The notes below the pieces were generated by a model. That model was not told where the DNA came from, ran no database searches, and saw only the letters and a program-made list of their open reading frames with translations. From Pleurocapsa sp. MO_226.B13 (GTDB taxonomy: Bacteria > Cyanobacteriota > Cyanobacteriia > Cyanobacteriales > Xenococcaceae): a stretch of DNA of 64,000 nucleotides. The translations under genes were made by a program, and so were the position numbers. The stretch lies in contig JASJEI010000006.1 in NCBI GenBank assembly GCA_030064795.1, positions 5,743 through 69,742 of the forward strand. Reading direction: 5' to 3'. Shown piece after piece: positions 18,938 through 27,951 of the stretch (its first letter is position 1; each line of letters begins with the position of its first letter).

Positions 18938-20632
18938 ATGTTATTTACCAACAGAATTCACTTTAGAAACGTAAAAGGCGATATCTTCGGTGGTATTACC
19001 GCTGCGGTTATCGCTCTACCAATGGCCCTAACCTTCGGGGTTGCCTCTGGTGCTGGAGCTTCGGCTGGACTCTGGGGTGCGATTTTGGTCGGCTTCTTTG
19101 CTGCCCTCTTTGGCGGTACTCCAACCCTAATTTCCGAGCCTACAGGCCCGATGACGGTAGTCATGACGGCTGTAATTGCCTCTCTTACGGCTGCCAATCC
19201 CGACCAAGGTCTAGCAATGGCATTTACCGTAGTCATGCTAGCGGGAATCTTTCAAATGATTTTCGGGGCTTTAAAACTAGGTAGATACGTTACCATGATG
19301 CCCTATACAGTGGTATCTGGCTTTATGTCGGGTATTGGGGTAATTCTGATTATTTTACAAATTGCACCATTTCTAGGACAGGATCGACCTGGAGGCGGGG
19401 TAGTTGGTACGGTACAAAATATACCAACGCTGATATCAGCTATCAATCCTCTAGAAACTATTTTAGCTGTTTTAACTGTAGCAATTCTTTTCTTCTATCC
19501 TTCTAAGCTGAAGAAATATATGCCACCTCAGTTAGTAGCTTTGATTGTGGGTTCTCTAATTTCGATCTTTCTCTTTGGAGGTGCTGATATTCGTCGTATT
19601 GGAGAGATATCTGTCGGTTTACCCAGTCTACAATTACCTACCTTTAGTGCTGCTCAAATACAAACCATGTTGTTTGACGCTCTAATTTTAGCAATGTTGG
19701 GCTGTATTGATGCTTTGCTCACCTCTTTGGTTGCAGACAGTTTAACTCGTACCGAACACGACTCCAATAAAGAGTTAATCGGTCAAGGTATTGGTAACTT
19801 GGTTTCTGGTTTATTCGGTGGTATTGCTGGTGCTGGTGCAACTATGGGTACAGTAGTCAACATCCAAACTGGTGCGAGAACTGCGGTATCTGGTTTGACC
19901 CGTGCTTTAGTTTTGCTTGTAGTAGTTTTAGGATTGAGCCAATATCTTGAAGGTATTCCTCTAGCAGTGTTAGCTGGTATTGCTCTTAAAGTTGGTTTTG
20001 ATATTGTTGACTGGGGCTTCCTCAAACGCGCTCACAAAATTTCTCCTAAAGCTGCCGTCATTATGTATGGGGTAATCGCTCTGACTGTCTTTGTTGACTT
20101 GATTGTTGCTGTAGGTGTTGGAGTTTTCGTTGCCAATGTTCTAACTATCGAACGTCTTTCCAACCATCGCGCCGATTCTGTTAAAGCTGTTACCTATGAC
20201 GATGAAGAAATCGAACTCAAGAGCGAAGAGAAAGAGTTGTTAGAACGAGCTAATGGTCGCGTACTTCTATTTTATCTAAGTGGTCCAATGATCTTTGGCG
20301 TAGCTAAAGCAATCTCTCGCGAACACAATTTAATTAATGACTATCAGGCATTAGTTTTAGATTTATCTGAAGTACCAATTCTGGGTGTAACTTCTGCCCT
20401 AGCGTTAGAAAATGCAATTGAAGAAGCACTCGAAAAAGGTCGTCAAGTATACCTAGTCGGCGTTAGCGGACAGGCAGAAAAACGTCTCAGAAAATTAGGC
20501 GTTATGGCAAAAATTCCCAGTCAAAATGTCTTAGGCGATCGCACTGCTGCTTTACGTCAAGCCGTAGATTACGTAGAGGAGCATTTGGTAGATTTCACTG
20601 GCGACACCATTAATACCCAAGCAATTGGTTAA
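18938..20632 (+). CDS. bicA: Low-affinity, high-flux Na+-dependent bicarbonate transporter BicA (SulP family)
   Basis: A 564-residue SulP transporter that brings HCO3- into the cell with Na+ for the CO2-concentrating mechanism. The N-terminal ~400 residues are membrane helices with GGITAAVIALPMALTFGVASG and SEPTGPMTVVM, the SulP substrate region. CIDALLTSLVADSLTRTEHDSNKELIGQG (~250-280) matches BicA rather than sulfate permeases. The C-terminal ~450-555 is a STAS domain (RVLLFYLSGPMIFG, ALVLDLSEVPILGVTSALAL). A Na+/H+ antiporter gene follows 109 bp downstream and an mrp operon after that, fitting the need to maintain a Na+ gradient. Confidence 0.93.
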   Translation: MLFTNRIHFRNVKGDIFGGITAAVIALPMALTFGVASGAGASAGLWGAILVGFFAALFGGTPTLISEPTGPMTVVMTAVIASLTAANPDQGLAMAFTVVMLAGIFQMIFGALKLGRYVTMMPYTVVSGFMSGIGVILIILQIAPFLGQDRPGGGVVGTVQNIPTLISAINPLETILAVLTVAILFFYPSKLKKYMPPQLVALIVGSLISIFLFGGADIRRIGEISVGLPSLQLPTFSAAQIQTMLFDALILAMLGCIDALLTSLVADSLTRTEHDSNKELIGQGIGNLVSGLFGGIAGAGATMGTVVNIQTGARTAVSGLTRALVLLVVVLGLSQYLEGIPLAVLAGIALKVGFDIVDWGFLKRAHKISPKAAVIMYGVIALTVFVDLIVAVGVGVFVANVLTIERLSNHRADSVKAVTYDDEEIELKSEEKELLERANGRVLLFYLSGPMIFGVAKAISREHNLINDYQALVLDLSEVPILGVTSALALENAIEEALEKGRQVYLVGVSGQAEKRLRKLGVMAKIPSQNVLGDRTAALRQAVDYVEEHLVDFTGDTINTQAIG

Positions 20633-20659
20633 TCATTAGTCGCCGATTATCTGGTCATT

Positions 20660-20720
20660 TGTTCTTTGTTCTCCGATACAAACGACAGATGACCAATGAC
20701 AAATAACAAAGAACATTTTT
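20660..20720 (+). terminator. Possible terminator of bicA
   Basis: TGTTCTTTGTT (20660-20670) pairs with AACAAAGAACA (20705-20715), an 11-bp stem with a long 34-nt loop, followed by TTTTT. The long loop lowers confidence; the downstream arm is also part of a locally repeated ATGACCAATGACAAATAAC motif. Confidence 0.45.
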
Positions 20721-20741
20721 ACAAACAACTGAACGATAATT

Positions 20742-22139
20742 ATGACACATTTAGCATCAATAGGGTTTCCCCCCGATCTGTTCTTTACATCCCCTTTATT
20801 GCTAGCTACCGAAAATCATTCTGAAAATGGACCAATGATTTTGGCGGGAGTATTACTAAGTCTAGTCTTTATTTATTTGGCGAGCAAACTGGGAGGAGAA
20901 CTTTCTAGAATTGTAGATTTACCACCAGTATTAGGAGAATTAGTGGCTGGTGTAGTAGTTGGGGTTTCTGCATTACACCTATTGGTATTTCCCGAAACAG
21001 GGGCAGTTGCTGGCGATTCGGTAGTAATGACTATCTTACAAAAAATTGCTGGCTTGAGTCCTGAGAGTATTCCAGAAGTATTTTCGGCACAGAGTGAGGT
21101 TATTTCGGTTCTAGCAGAATTAGGAGTAATTATTCTGCTGTTTGAAATCGGTTTAGAGTCCGATCTAAGAGAATTACAAAAAGTCGGTGCTAAGGCTGCT
21201 ATCGTTGCAGTCGTCGGTGTAGTCGCTCCTTTTGTGGCTGGTACGGTAGGGCTAATTTTAATCTTCGGGATGCCTACTATTCCTGCGGTATTTGCGGGTG
21301 CAGCTTTGACTGCTACTAGTATCGGGATTACTTCCAAAGTTTTATCAGAATTGGGACAGCTAAAATCTACAGAAGGACAGATTATCGTCGGTGCAGCAGT
21401 AATTGATGACGTTCTCGGTATTATTGTTTTGGCTGTAGTTGCTAGTTTGGCAAAAACTGGAGATGTTGATGTTCTCAATTTAGTATACTTGATTGTTAGC
21501 GCGACTGCTTTTCTATTAGGTTCGATCTTTTTAGGTAAATTCTTTAATAAAAGCTTTGTAGCGATCGCCGAAAAATTACAGACTAGAGGTAAGTTAGTCA
21601 TTCCCGCTTTAGTATTTGCTTTCTCAATGGCGTTTTTAGCTAATGCGATTCATTTAGAAGCAATTTTAGGTGCATTTGCTGCTGGTTTGGTTCTAGACGA
21701 AACTGACAAACGTAAAGAGTTAGACCAACAGATAATTCCCATTGCTGATATTTTAGTTCCCATTTTCTTTGTCTGTGTTGGTGCAAAAGTTGACCTCAGC
21801 GTTCTCAACCCTACTGTTGCCGATAACCGTCAAGGATTAATAATTGCCGCTTTCTTGATTGTAGTTGCGATCGTCGGTAAAGTTGTTACTGGTTGGGCGA
21901 TAGTTGGTCAAGAAAAAATCAATCGTTTGGCAATTGGTATTGGCATGATTCCTCGTGGTGAGGTAGGCTTAGTCTTTGCTGGTATTGGTGCAGCTAGTGG
22001 TGTTTTGGATAAGCCTTTACAAGCAGCAATTATTATCATGGTAATTCTGACTACCTTTATTGCACCGCCTCTGTTACGTTTTACTTTCAAACAAGAGGAA
22101 GAACTAGCAGAAAAAGCAGATTTAGCTATTGATGGTTAG
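20742..22139 (+). CDS. CPA2-type Na+/H+ antiporter
   Basis: A 465-residue cation:proton antiporter of the CPA2/KefB-like group, about 12 membrane helices. Seen: LGELVAGVVVG, VLAELGVIILLFEIGLESDL (helix 4 motif), TATSIGITSKVL and AAVIDDVLGIIVLAV with the paired aspartates of the ion-binding site, then FAAGLVLDETDKR and GMIPRGEVGLVFAGIG. NhaS-type antiporters of this group exchange Na+ for H+ at the plasma or thylakoid membrane. Its position just after bicA suggests it restores the Na+ gradient used for bicarbonate uptake (inference). Which NhaS paralogue it is cannot be told by eye. Confidence 0.88.
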   Translation: MTHLASIGFPPDLFFTSPLLLATENHSENGPMILAGVLLSLVFIYLASKLGGELSRIVDLPPVLGELVAGVVVGVSALHLLVFPETGAVAGDSVVMTILQKIAGLSPESIPEVFSAQSEVISVLAELGVIILLFEIGLESDLRELQKVGAKAAIVAVVGVVAPFVAGTVGLILIFGMPTIPAVFAGAALTATSIGITSKVLSELGQLKSTEGQIIVGAAVIDDVLGIIVLAVVASLAKTGDVDVLNLVYLIVSATAFLLGSIFLGKFFNKSFVAIAEKLQTRGKLVIPALVFAFSMAFLANAIHLEAILGAFAAGLVLDETDKRKELDQQIIPIADILVPIFFVCVGAKVDLSVLNPTVADNRQGLIIAAFLIVVAIVGKVVTGWAIVGQEKINRLAIGIGMIPRGEVGLVFAGIGAASGVLDKPLQAAIIIMVILTTFIAPPLLRFTFKQEEELAEKADLAIDG

Positions 22140-22862
22140 TAGGTAGTTAATAGTATGGTGGGTATTGCAGAATATTTAAAACCTAAAACATCATTCTCTA
22201 ATGCCCACCGCAATTATATCTCGATGGCGATCGCTAGTCGATTTGATAGGCAATACCAAATCTAATTTCCAAAACCTACTTATAAATCAGGAGTCTCCAA
22301 CAAGCTTAACCCTACTGCGGACTGCGGACTACTTTCTGCCTGATTTTTAAGTATGGCATCCCCACAGGATTTGGTATAATAAACTACTCTTGAAATTATT
22401 GTTGACTTTGGCGATTTTTGCCTACCCTACAGGCTTTTTTTTAATCTTTTTTAAAAAATCAAAATAAAATTATCATTCAAAAAACAAATAAACATCATGA
22501 ATTATTTAGTTTCAGATAAAAATACTTTATACGCGCTCGCGACATTGACGATTTTTTCTAATACTACTAAGTCTAATTATCAAGCTTTGACCTCAGACCA
22601 TTATAGTGAAGAATAATTGCAATTTGCTTTGCGACTAGTAATGCGTATTGCTTTAATTTTTCCCATGCTGTTATAATTTCAAAAAGATCTTTAATACTTG
22701 TTATTTGTTATTTGTAACCTAATATTATGCATTTTAAATTGTGTATTTACTTGTTATAAATTAATTCGGCTTCCTCTGCTTAATCTCAAGTAATAAATCA
22801 AGTGCTTAATAGCTTAACAAATGACCAATAACAAATGACCAATAACTAACAACTAATGACCA
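22140..22862. other. Intergenic region between the antiporter gene and the mrp operon
   Basis: 723 bp. Contains a degenerate MITE-like hairpin at 22157-22210 and a second partial end near 22428 (CCTACCCTACAGGC followed by eight T). An unsupported 39-codon frame lies at 22497-22616. Direct repeats of ACAAATGACCAATAAC run into the mrpC start codon (22817-22866). No RNA gene recognised. Confidence 0.6.
22157..22210. repeat. Degenerate MITE-like hairpin
   Basis: GGTGGGTATT and AATGCCCACC form inverted ends of a ~54-bp element. The ends resemble those of the 68-69-bp elements at 45927 and 47588, but the interior is unrelated. Confidence 0.45.
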
Positions 22863-23198
22863 ATGCTAGAAGCTTGTGTATTAGCCACAATGTTATGTGG
22901 CTTTTTCGGGATCATTTTTAAGAAAAATTTGGTGATGAAAATCATCTCTATGGACATTATGAGTACGGGGGTTATTGCCTATTATGTACTGATATCATCG
23001 CGAAATGGCTTGTTTACGCCAATTGTTTCAAATGCAAATCGCGTTGCTTATGCCGACCCCGTTCCTCAAGCAGTGATTTTGACGGCGATTGTAATTGGCT
23101 TTTCTATTCAGGCTTTGATGCTGGTGGGAGTGATGAAATTAGCTAAAAATAATCCTACTTTAGACACTAACGCAATTGAAGAGAATAATACGCCATGA
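22863..23198 (+). CDS. mrpC: Mrp antiporter subunit C
   Basis: A 111-residue membrane protein homologous to NADH dehydrogenase chain 4L (NuoK) and MnhC/MrpC of the multisubunit Na+/H+ antiporter. Three helices are visible, with DPVPQAVILTAIVIGFSIQALMLVG, the conserved third-helix signature. First gene of an eight-gene operon; its stop overlaps the mrpD start (ATGA). Mrp complexes need all subunits for Na+ export driven by the proton gradient. Confidence 0.88.
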   Translation: MLEACVLATMLCGFFGIIFKKNLVMKIISMDIMSTGVIAYYVLISSRNGLFTPIVSNANRVAYADPVPQAVILTAIVIGFSIQALMLVGVMKLAKNNPTLDTNAIEENNTP

Positions 23199-24691
23199 CT
23201 GAGATGGCGATCGCGCCCAAGATGGCAGCTTTGCTAATCCCCTGGGTTACTTTACCATTTTTTACGGGATTTATTATCTATCTGCTACCCAAATTAGCTC
23301 GCTTTTTTGCACTGGGAATCACCTTGATTTCTGCTGTTTATGCTTGGCAGATATTTTTGCAATCATCTCCTGTCAACATACAATTACTAGATAGTTTTGG
23401 CGTTAGTTTAATTGTTGACCAACTCAGTGGTTTTTTTATTTTAACTAATGCTCTAGTCACCGCAGCAGTAATTATTTATTGTTGGCAAACTGGTAAAACC
23501 GCATTTTTTTATATGCAGGCAATAATTCTGCACGGTAGCGTCAATGCTACTTTTGTCTGTGCCGACTTTATTAGTTTGTATGTGGCACTAGAAGTGATTA
23601 GTATTGGTGCGTTTTTGCTGATTAGTTATCCTCGCACCGATCGCTCGATCTGGGTGGGATTGCGCTATTTGTTTGTCAGCAATACGGCAATGCTGTTTTA
23701 TTTAGTGGGGGCATTATTGGTATACAAGGCAAATAATTCCTTTCACTATGAAGGTTTATTTAATTCTCCTCCAGAAGCAGTTGCCCTAATTTTTTTAGGA
23801 TTACTGGCAAAAGGTGGTATTTTTGTCACTGGTTTGTGGTTGCCTTTGACTCATTCCGAATCAGAAAGCCCAGTCTCGGCAATGCTTTCGGGAGCAGTGG
23901 TCAAAGCAGCAGTATTTCCAATGGTGCGCTGTGCGCTGCTACTAGAAGAAATAGACCCTGTAGTGAGATTTTTTGGAGTTGGTACGGCACTTTTAGGAGT
24001 GTTGTGGGCAATGTTTGCCAAGGACACCAAGCGTACTCTGGCATTTAGTACCGTTTCCCAGTTAGGATTTATTCTCGCTGCACCAGTTGTGGGGGGGTTC
24101 TATGCCTTAACACATGGTTTAGTTAAATCTGCGCTATTTTTAATTGCAGGTGTTTTACCCAGTCGCAGTTTTGAGCAATTAAAGGATCGAGGCATTGATA
24201 CTAAGGTTTGGCTAGCTTTGGCGATCGCCAGTTTTTCCATCTCTGGATTTCCTTTACTGTCTGGCTTTGGGGCAAAAGTGTTAACCAGCAAAAATCTCTT
24301 ACCCTGGCAGGTTATAGCGATGAACGTAGCAACTGTAGGTACAGTAATAACCTTTGCTAAATTTATCTTTTTACCCCGGGGAAAAATAGTGTGTTATCAT
24401 CACGATCGTGGCACGGCAGTTAACAAGGGGAAAATCATTCAGCCTGGGTTTTGGTGGGCGATGGTTATATTACTAGGCGGATTAATTGGTGCAAACGTAG
24501 TCTATTATGAAGCTTATACCCTAACTAATATTGTCAAGCCTCTAGCAACTATTGCTATTGGTTGGTTGGCATATATTTTAGTTTTCAACAAGCTAAATAT
24601 TAGGCTACCCCGTGCAGTCGAAGAGTTAGATAACTTGATTGGGGTGATGAGCCTGATGTTAATTTTAGTTTTCTGGATGATCAGCGTATGA
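23195..24691 (+). CDS. mrpD: Mrp antiporter subunit D, copy 1
   Basis: A 498-residue NuoL/M/N-type ion-translocating subunit with about 14 membrane helices. The conserved glutamate (SLYVALEVISIG) and the lysine of LGLLAKGGIFVTGLWLPLTHSESESPVSAMLSG are present, as are the later LVKSALFLIAG and the SGFPLLSGFGAK helices. It is followed after 78 bp by a near-identical paralogue. Two adjacent mrpD-like genes in place of a full-length mrpA are characteristic of cyanobacterial mrp operons, so one copy may take the role of the MrpA N-terminal domain (inference). Confidence 0.9.
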   Translation: MTEMAIAPKMAALLIPWVTLPFFTGFIIYLLPKLARFFALGITLISAVYAWQIFLQSSPVNIQLLDSFGVSLIVDQLSGFFILTNALVTAAVIIYCWQTGKTAFFYMQAIILHGSVNATFVCADFISLYVALEVISIGAFLLISYPRTDRSIWVGLRYLFVSNTAMLFYLVGALLVYKANNSFHYEGLFNSPPEAVALIFLGLLAKGGIFVTGLWLPLTHSESESPVSAMLSGAVVKAAVFPMVRCALLLEEIDPVVRFFGVGTALLGVLWAMFAKDTKRTLAFSTVSQLGFILAAPVVGGFYALTHGLVKSALFLIAGVLPSRSFEQLKDRGIDTKVWLALAIASFSISGFPLLSGFGAKVLTSKNLLPWQVIAMNVATVGTVITFAKFIFLPRGKIVCYHHDRGTAVNKGKIIQPGFWWAMVILLGGLIGANVVYYEAYTLTNIVKPLATIAIGWLAYILVFNKLNIRLPRAVEELDNLIGVMSLMLILVFWMISV

Positions 24692-24769
24692 ATAATATAT
24701 TTTAAGATTTTAATTTAGTTTTAGAAACTAGAGCGAGCGCAGAGAAGAGCACAATAGGAAGAGTAAAAT

Positions 24770-26263
24770 ATGACAGAAATAACGATAGCCTGGATTGCTT
24801 TACCATTTTTTATCGGGTTTGTTATTTATTTATTACCCAAAATAGCTCGCTGGCTGGCATTGGGCATGGCGATAGTTTCTACTGTCTATGCTTTACTAAT
24901 ATTTATAGAACCATCACCTTTAAATATCCAGTTATTAGATAATTTTGGTGTTAGCTTAATTGTTGACCAACTCAGTGGTTTTTTTATTGTAACCAATGCT
25001 TTAGTCACCGCAGCAGTAATTGTTTATTGTTGGCAAACAGGTAAAACGGCATTTTTTTACACTCAAGCTGTTATTTTGCATGGTAGCGTTAATGCTACTT
25101 TTGTCTGTGCTGACTTGATTAGTTTGTATGTGGCATTAGAGGTCATTAGTATTGCTTCTTTTTCATTGATAGCCTATACCCGCAGCGATCGCTCGATTTG
25201 GGTAGGATTGCGCTATTTGTTTATCAGCAATACGGCAATGCTGTTTTATCTAATCGGGGCATTATTGGTATACCAGGCAAATAATTCCTTTCACTATGAG
25301 GGTATAGCTAATTCTCCTCCAGAAGCAGTTGCCCTAATTTTTCTAGGATTATTGGCAAAAGGTGGGATCTTTGTCTCTGGTTTGTGGTTGCCCTTAACTC
25401 ATTCCGAATCAGAAAGTCCAGTCTCGGCAATGCTTTCGGGAGTAGTGGTCAAAGCAGGTGTATTCCCGATGGTGCGCTGCGCGCTACTTATGGAGGGGAT
25501 CGATCCACTGGTGCGGTTTTTTGGTGTTGGTACGGCACTTTTAGGAGTGGGCTACGCAGTATTAGAAAAAGATACCAAGCGAATGCTGGCATTTCATACT
25601 ATTTCTCAGTTAGGTTTTGTCCTGGCTGCACCAGTAGTAGCTGGTTTCTATGCCTTGACTCATGGTTTAGTTAAATCCGCATTATTTTTGATTGCTGGTA
25701 TTTTACCCAGTCGCAACTTTAAAGAGTTGCAGCATCAACCGATTAATACTCCGATTTGGATCGCTTTAGCTATTGCCAGCTTTTCCATCTCTGGGTTTCC
25801 TCTACTGTCTGGGTTTGGGGCGAAAGTATTAACCAGTAAAAATCTACTACCTTGGCAAATTGTGGGAATGAATACTGCCGCATTAGGAACGGCAATTTCC
25901 TTTGCTAAATTTATTTTTTTACCACACCAGACCTCTCCCCCAGCCCCTCTCCCAGAAGAAAATGAGAGTAGTGCCAAGAAGGAAAAAAAAATACAGCCTG
26001 GGTTTTGGTGGGCGATGGAAATTTTACTCGGTGGTTTAGTTGGGGCAAATGTCTTTTATTACGAAGCCTATACCCTAAAAAACATCGTCAAACCGCTAGT
26101 AACAATCTTGATCGGCTGGCTGGCATATGTTTTAATTTTTAAGCAATCAGCAATTAAGTTACCGAGGGAGCTCGAAAAATTCGATCATTTAATTGGGGTA
26201 ATGAGCTTAATGTTAATTTTACTCTTTTGGGCAATATTGAGGCCAGCTGGAGGTTTGGTATGA
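24770..26263 (+). CDS. mrpD: Mrp antiporter subunit D, copy 2
   Basis: A 497-residue paralogue of the preceding gene, colinear throughout and alike at DNA level in many stretches, pointing to a tandem duplication. The same channel residues are kept (ALEVISIA, LLAKGGIFVSGLWLPLTHSESES). A ~20-residue loop near residue 385 (PHQTSPPAPLPEENESSAKKE) differs from copy 1; its DNA is the cytosine-rich ACCTCTCCCCCAGCCCCTC type that occurs as an intergenic repeat in many cyanobacteria, suggesting an in-frame repeat insertion into a cytoplasmic or periplasmic loop. The stop codon overlaps the mrpE start (ATGA). Confidence 0.9.
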   Translation: MTEITIAWIALPFFIGFVIYLLPKIARWLALGMAIVSTVYALLIFIEPSPLNIQLLDNFGVSLIVDQLSGFFIVTNALVTAAVIVYCWQTGKTAFFYTQAVILHGSVNATFVCADLISLYVALEVISIASFSLIAYTRSDRSIWVGLRYLFISNTAMLFYLIGALLVYQANNSFHYEGIANSPPEAVALIFLGLLAKGGIFVSGLWLPLTHSESESPVSAMLSGVVVKAGVFPMVRCALLMEGIDPLVRFFGVGTALLGVGYAVLEKDTKRMLAFHTISQLGFVLAAPVVAGFYALTHGLVKSALFLIAGILPSRNFKELQHQPINTPIWIALAIASFSISGFPLLSGFGAKVLTSKNLLPWQIVGMNTAALGTAISFAKFIFLPHQTSPPAPLPEENESSAKKEKKIQPGFWWAMEILLGGLVGANVFYYEAYTLKNIVKPLVTILIGWLAYVLIFKQSAIKLPRELEKFDHLIGVMSLMLILLFWAILRPAGGLV

Positions 26264-26646
26264 GAGCGACCACAATTCTTAATAGAATACTCAGATTAAC
26301 AATTTGGTTTTTGCTGACTGGTGATTTTAGTCTGGCAAATATTATTATTGGTGCTGCTATTGCCTTATTGTTGCCCCGCGGTTCCACATCTCCAGAAAAG
26401 TTAAAGGATTGGTTGGTGGGGTTGTGGGAGACTATTGTCGCTATTTTCCAGGCATATATAGAAGCATTTGAAATCATCCTGCGTCCTCATAACGAAGAAG
26501 AAATAATTCGACAACCAGTTCCACCCCAACGCACACTAGGACTGGTATTTCTCGACATCTTCCTGATTACCTTTACACCCAAAACCATCGTTACCAAATA
26601 TGACCCTCGCGGTTGGTATGAGGTGCATAAAGTTACACGGAGATGA
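26260..26646 (+). CDS. mrpE: Mrp antiporter subunit E
   Basis: A 128-residue MrpE/MnhE protein. ATG 26260 is chosen because it overlaps the mrpD stop and removes an 11-residue non-homologous extension. The N-terminal half has two hydrophobic segments (TIWFLLTGDFSLANIIIGAAIALLLP), and the C-terminal cytoplasmic part ends in DIFLITFTPKTIVTKYDPRGWYEVHKVTR, with the family TPGT-like motif replaced by FTPKT. MrpE is needed for full antiporter assembly. Confidence 0.85.
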   Translation: MRATTILNRILRLTIWFLLTGDFSLANIIIGAAIALLLPRGSTSPEKLKDWLVGLWETIVAIFQAYIEAFEIILRPHNEEEIIRQPVPPQRTLGLVFLDIFLITFTPKTIVTKYDPRGWYEVHKVTRR

Positions 26647-26738
26647 AAACGTCATTAGTACAGACGTAGAATGATACGTCTGTACGGTCATTAGTCATTA
26701 ACTGGGTAGATATTACAAAAGACGGAAGACAAAAAACA

Positions 26739-26990
26739 ATGGACTCAATTTTAATCGCCATGATTTTGGCTTTACTAATACCAATTTACGAAGCTTGGCA
26801 GGATAATGATATATGGCAAAAAATGCTCGCCTTCGCCAGCATTGCTACTAAAACTTCGATTATGATGCTGTTTATCTCTGTTTTACGAGATGATTTCTCG
26901 ATCGGGGTAGTTGCGGTAATTATTCTCTGCGTAGGAAATGCAGGATTAATGTTACTAGCACATTTAATTAAACAATTAAACGAAGCTTAA
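26739..26990 (+). CDS. mrpF: Mrp antiporter subunit F
   Basis: An 83-residue protein with three membrane helices, matching MrpF/MnhF in size and in its position between mrpE and mrpG. Seen: IYEAWQDNDIWQKMLAFASIATK in the first loop and LRDDFSIGVVAVIILCVGNAGLMLL in the last helix. The call relies on size, hydropathy and operon position more than on residue motifs. Confidence 0.75.
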   Translation: MDSILIAMILALLIPIYEAWQDNDIWQKMLAFASIATKTSIMMLFISVLRDDFSIGVVAVIILCVGNAGLMLLAHLIKQLNEA

Positions 26991-27046
26991 TCAGTTATCA
27001 GTCATCATCTATTAATTATAAACAACTAAAATACCTCGAACTAATT

Positions 27047-27340
27047 ATGATTGATATTTTAAGTTATAGCTTAATGGTTATCGGCATTATATTCTGGTTT
27101 TGGGGAACATTGCCTTTAATCGGCAAGCGCTCGGTTTTATTTAAACTACATAGCCTTTCAGTAGCCGATACTCTTGGTTCGATGAATATTGTTGTAGGCT
27201 TACTTATAGAAATACCAAGTGAATGGTCGCTTTTGCTCCTAGCAATTATTACCTTAGCAATTTGGAATACCGTACTGGGTTATGTTATAGCATATTGCGT
27301 TAATAGCGAAGAGACAAACACACAAATAATAAAAGACTGA
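27047..27340 (+). CDS. mrpG: Mrp antiporter subunit G
   Basis: A 97-residue MrpG/MnhG (PhaG) protein with three membrane helices. The family pattern G-x-x-F-W-F-W-G-T-L-P followed by LFKLHSLSVADTLGSMNIVVGL (compare K-L-H-x-x-s-x-A-D-T-L-G) is clear. Lies 56 bp after mrpF and 20 bp before the next gene in the same operon. Confidence 0.88.
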   Translation: MIDILSYSLMVIGIIFWFWGTLPLIGKRSVLFKLHSLSVADTLGSMNIVVGLLIEIPSEWSLLLLAIITLAIWNTVLGYVIAYCVNSEETNTQIIKD

Positions 27341-27360
27341 AGAGCTGGAACTAACAAGAA

Positions 27361-27951
27361 ATGATAGATAAATATGTTTATGTCATCTTAGCTTTATTAC
27401 CTTTATCAGCATTGATACTGGTATTTCAAGTTAATCCCTACCATGCTCTAGTAACTAGAGCGATCTTAGGTGCAGTTGCATCATTAGTTTATGCGGTTTT
27501 GGGGGCTGCGGATGTAGCCTTAACCGAGGCTATGGTAGGTACTATGCTGGCAGTCACTCTTTATGTGATTGCAGTACGTTCTTCTTTGGTAATGCGTTTG
27601 GGTGTACTTAAAAATCTTGAGGTAGAAAAAGAGAATTATTTAACAGAATTGATAGCTAGCATGAGAAAAGTAATTGATAAACATCATTTACGTTTGGAAT
27701 TGATCGAATATCCCACTCAAAAATCCCTAAAAGAAGCATTAATGACTAAAGAAATTCACGCTATCTGTACCCAACCAGAACCAATAGAACAGCCAGATCG
27801 AAGCACAAGCACAACAGGAATAGATGTCAAGCAAAGCTACCAAACCTCAGTTAGAGTGCGTCGTCTGTTTGAGATTATGGAGACAGAGTTAACCTTTCCA
27901 GAGACAACTATAACCTATGTAAACGTACCTAGTATGGAGGAAAAACATTAA
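27361..27951 (+). CDS. MrpA C-terminal-type subunit (DUF4040/MbhD-like)
   Basis: A 196-residue protein. Its first ~80 residues form three helices with GAVASLVYAVLGAADVALTEAMVGTMLAVTLYVIA, the DUF4040 domain that in other bacteria is part of the MrpA C-terminus or of MbhD. The last ~110 residues are soluble and highly charged, with no domain recognised. Its stop overlaps the next ATG by one base. In cyanobacteria this short protein stands in for the missing MrpA C-terminal domain. Confidence 0.82.
   Translation: MIDKYVYVILALLPLSALILVFQVNPYHALVTRAILGAVASLVYAVLGAADVALTEAMVGTMLAVTLYVIAVRSSLVMRLGVLKNLEVEKENYLTELIASMRKVIDKHHLRLELIEYPTQKSLKEALMTKEIHAICTQPEPIEQPDRSTSTTGIDVKQSYQTSVRVRRLFEIMETELTFPETTITYVNVPSMEEKH

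Noticed and set aside
20873..21601. 242-codon minus-strand frame inside the antiporter gene
   Set aside because: It lies fully antisense to a well-conserved membrane protein and has the Thr/Pro/Ala-rich composition typical of antisense shadows.
22497..22616. 39-codon frame in the antiporter-mrpC gap
   Set aside because: No recognisable family or Shine-Dalgarno; length is within chance for AT-rich DNA.
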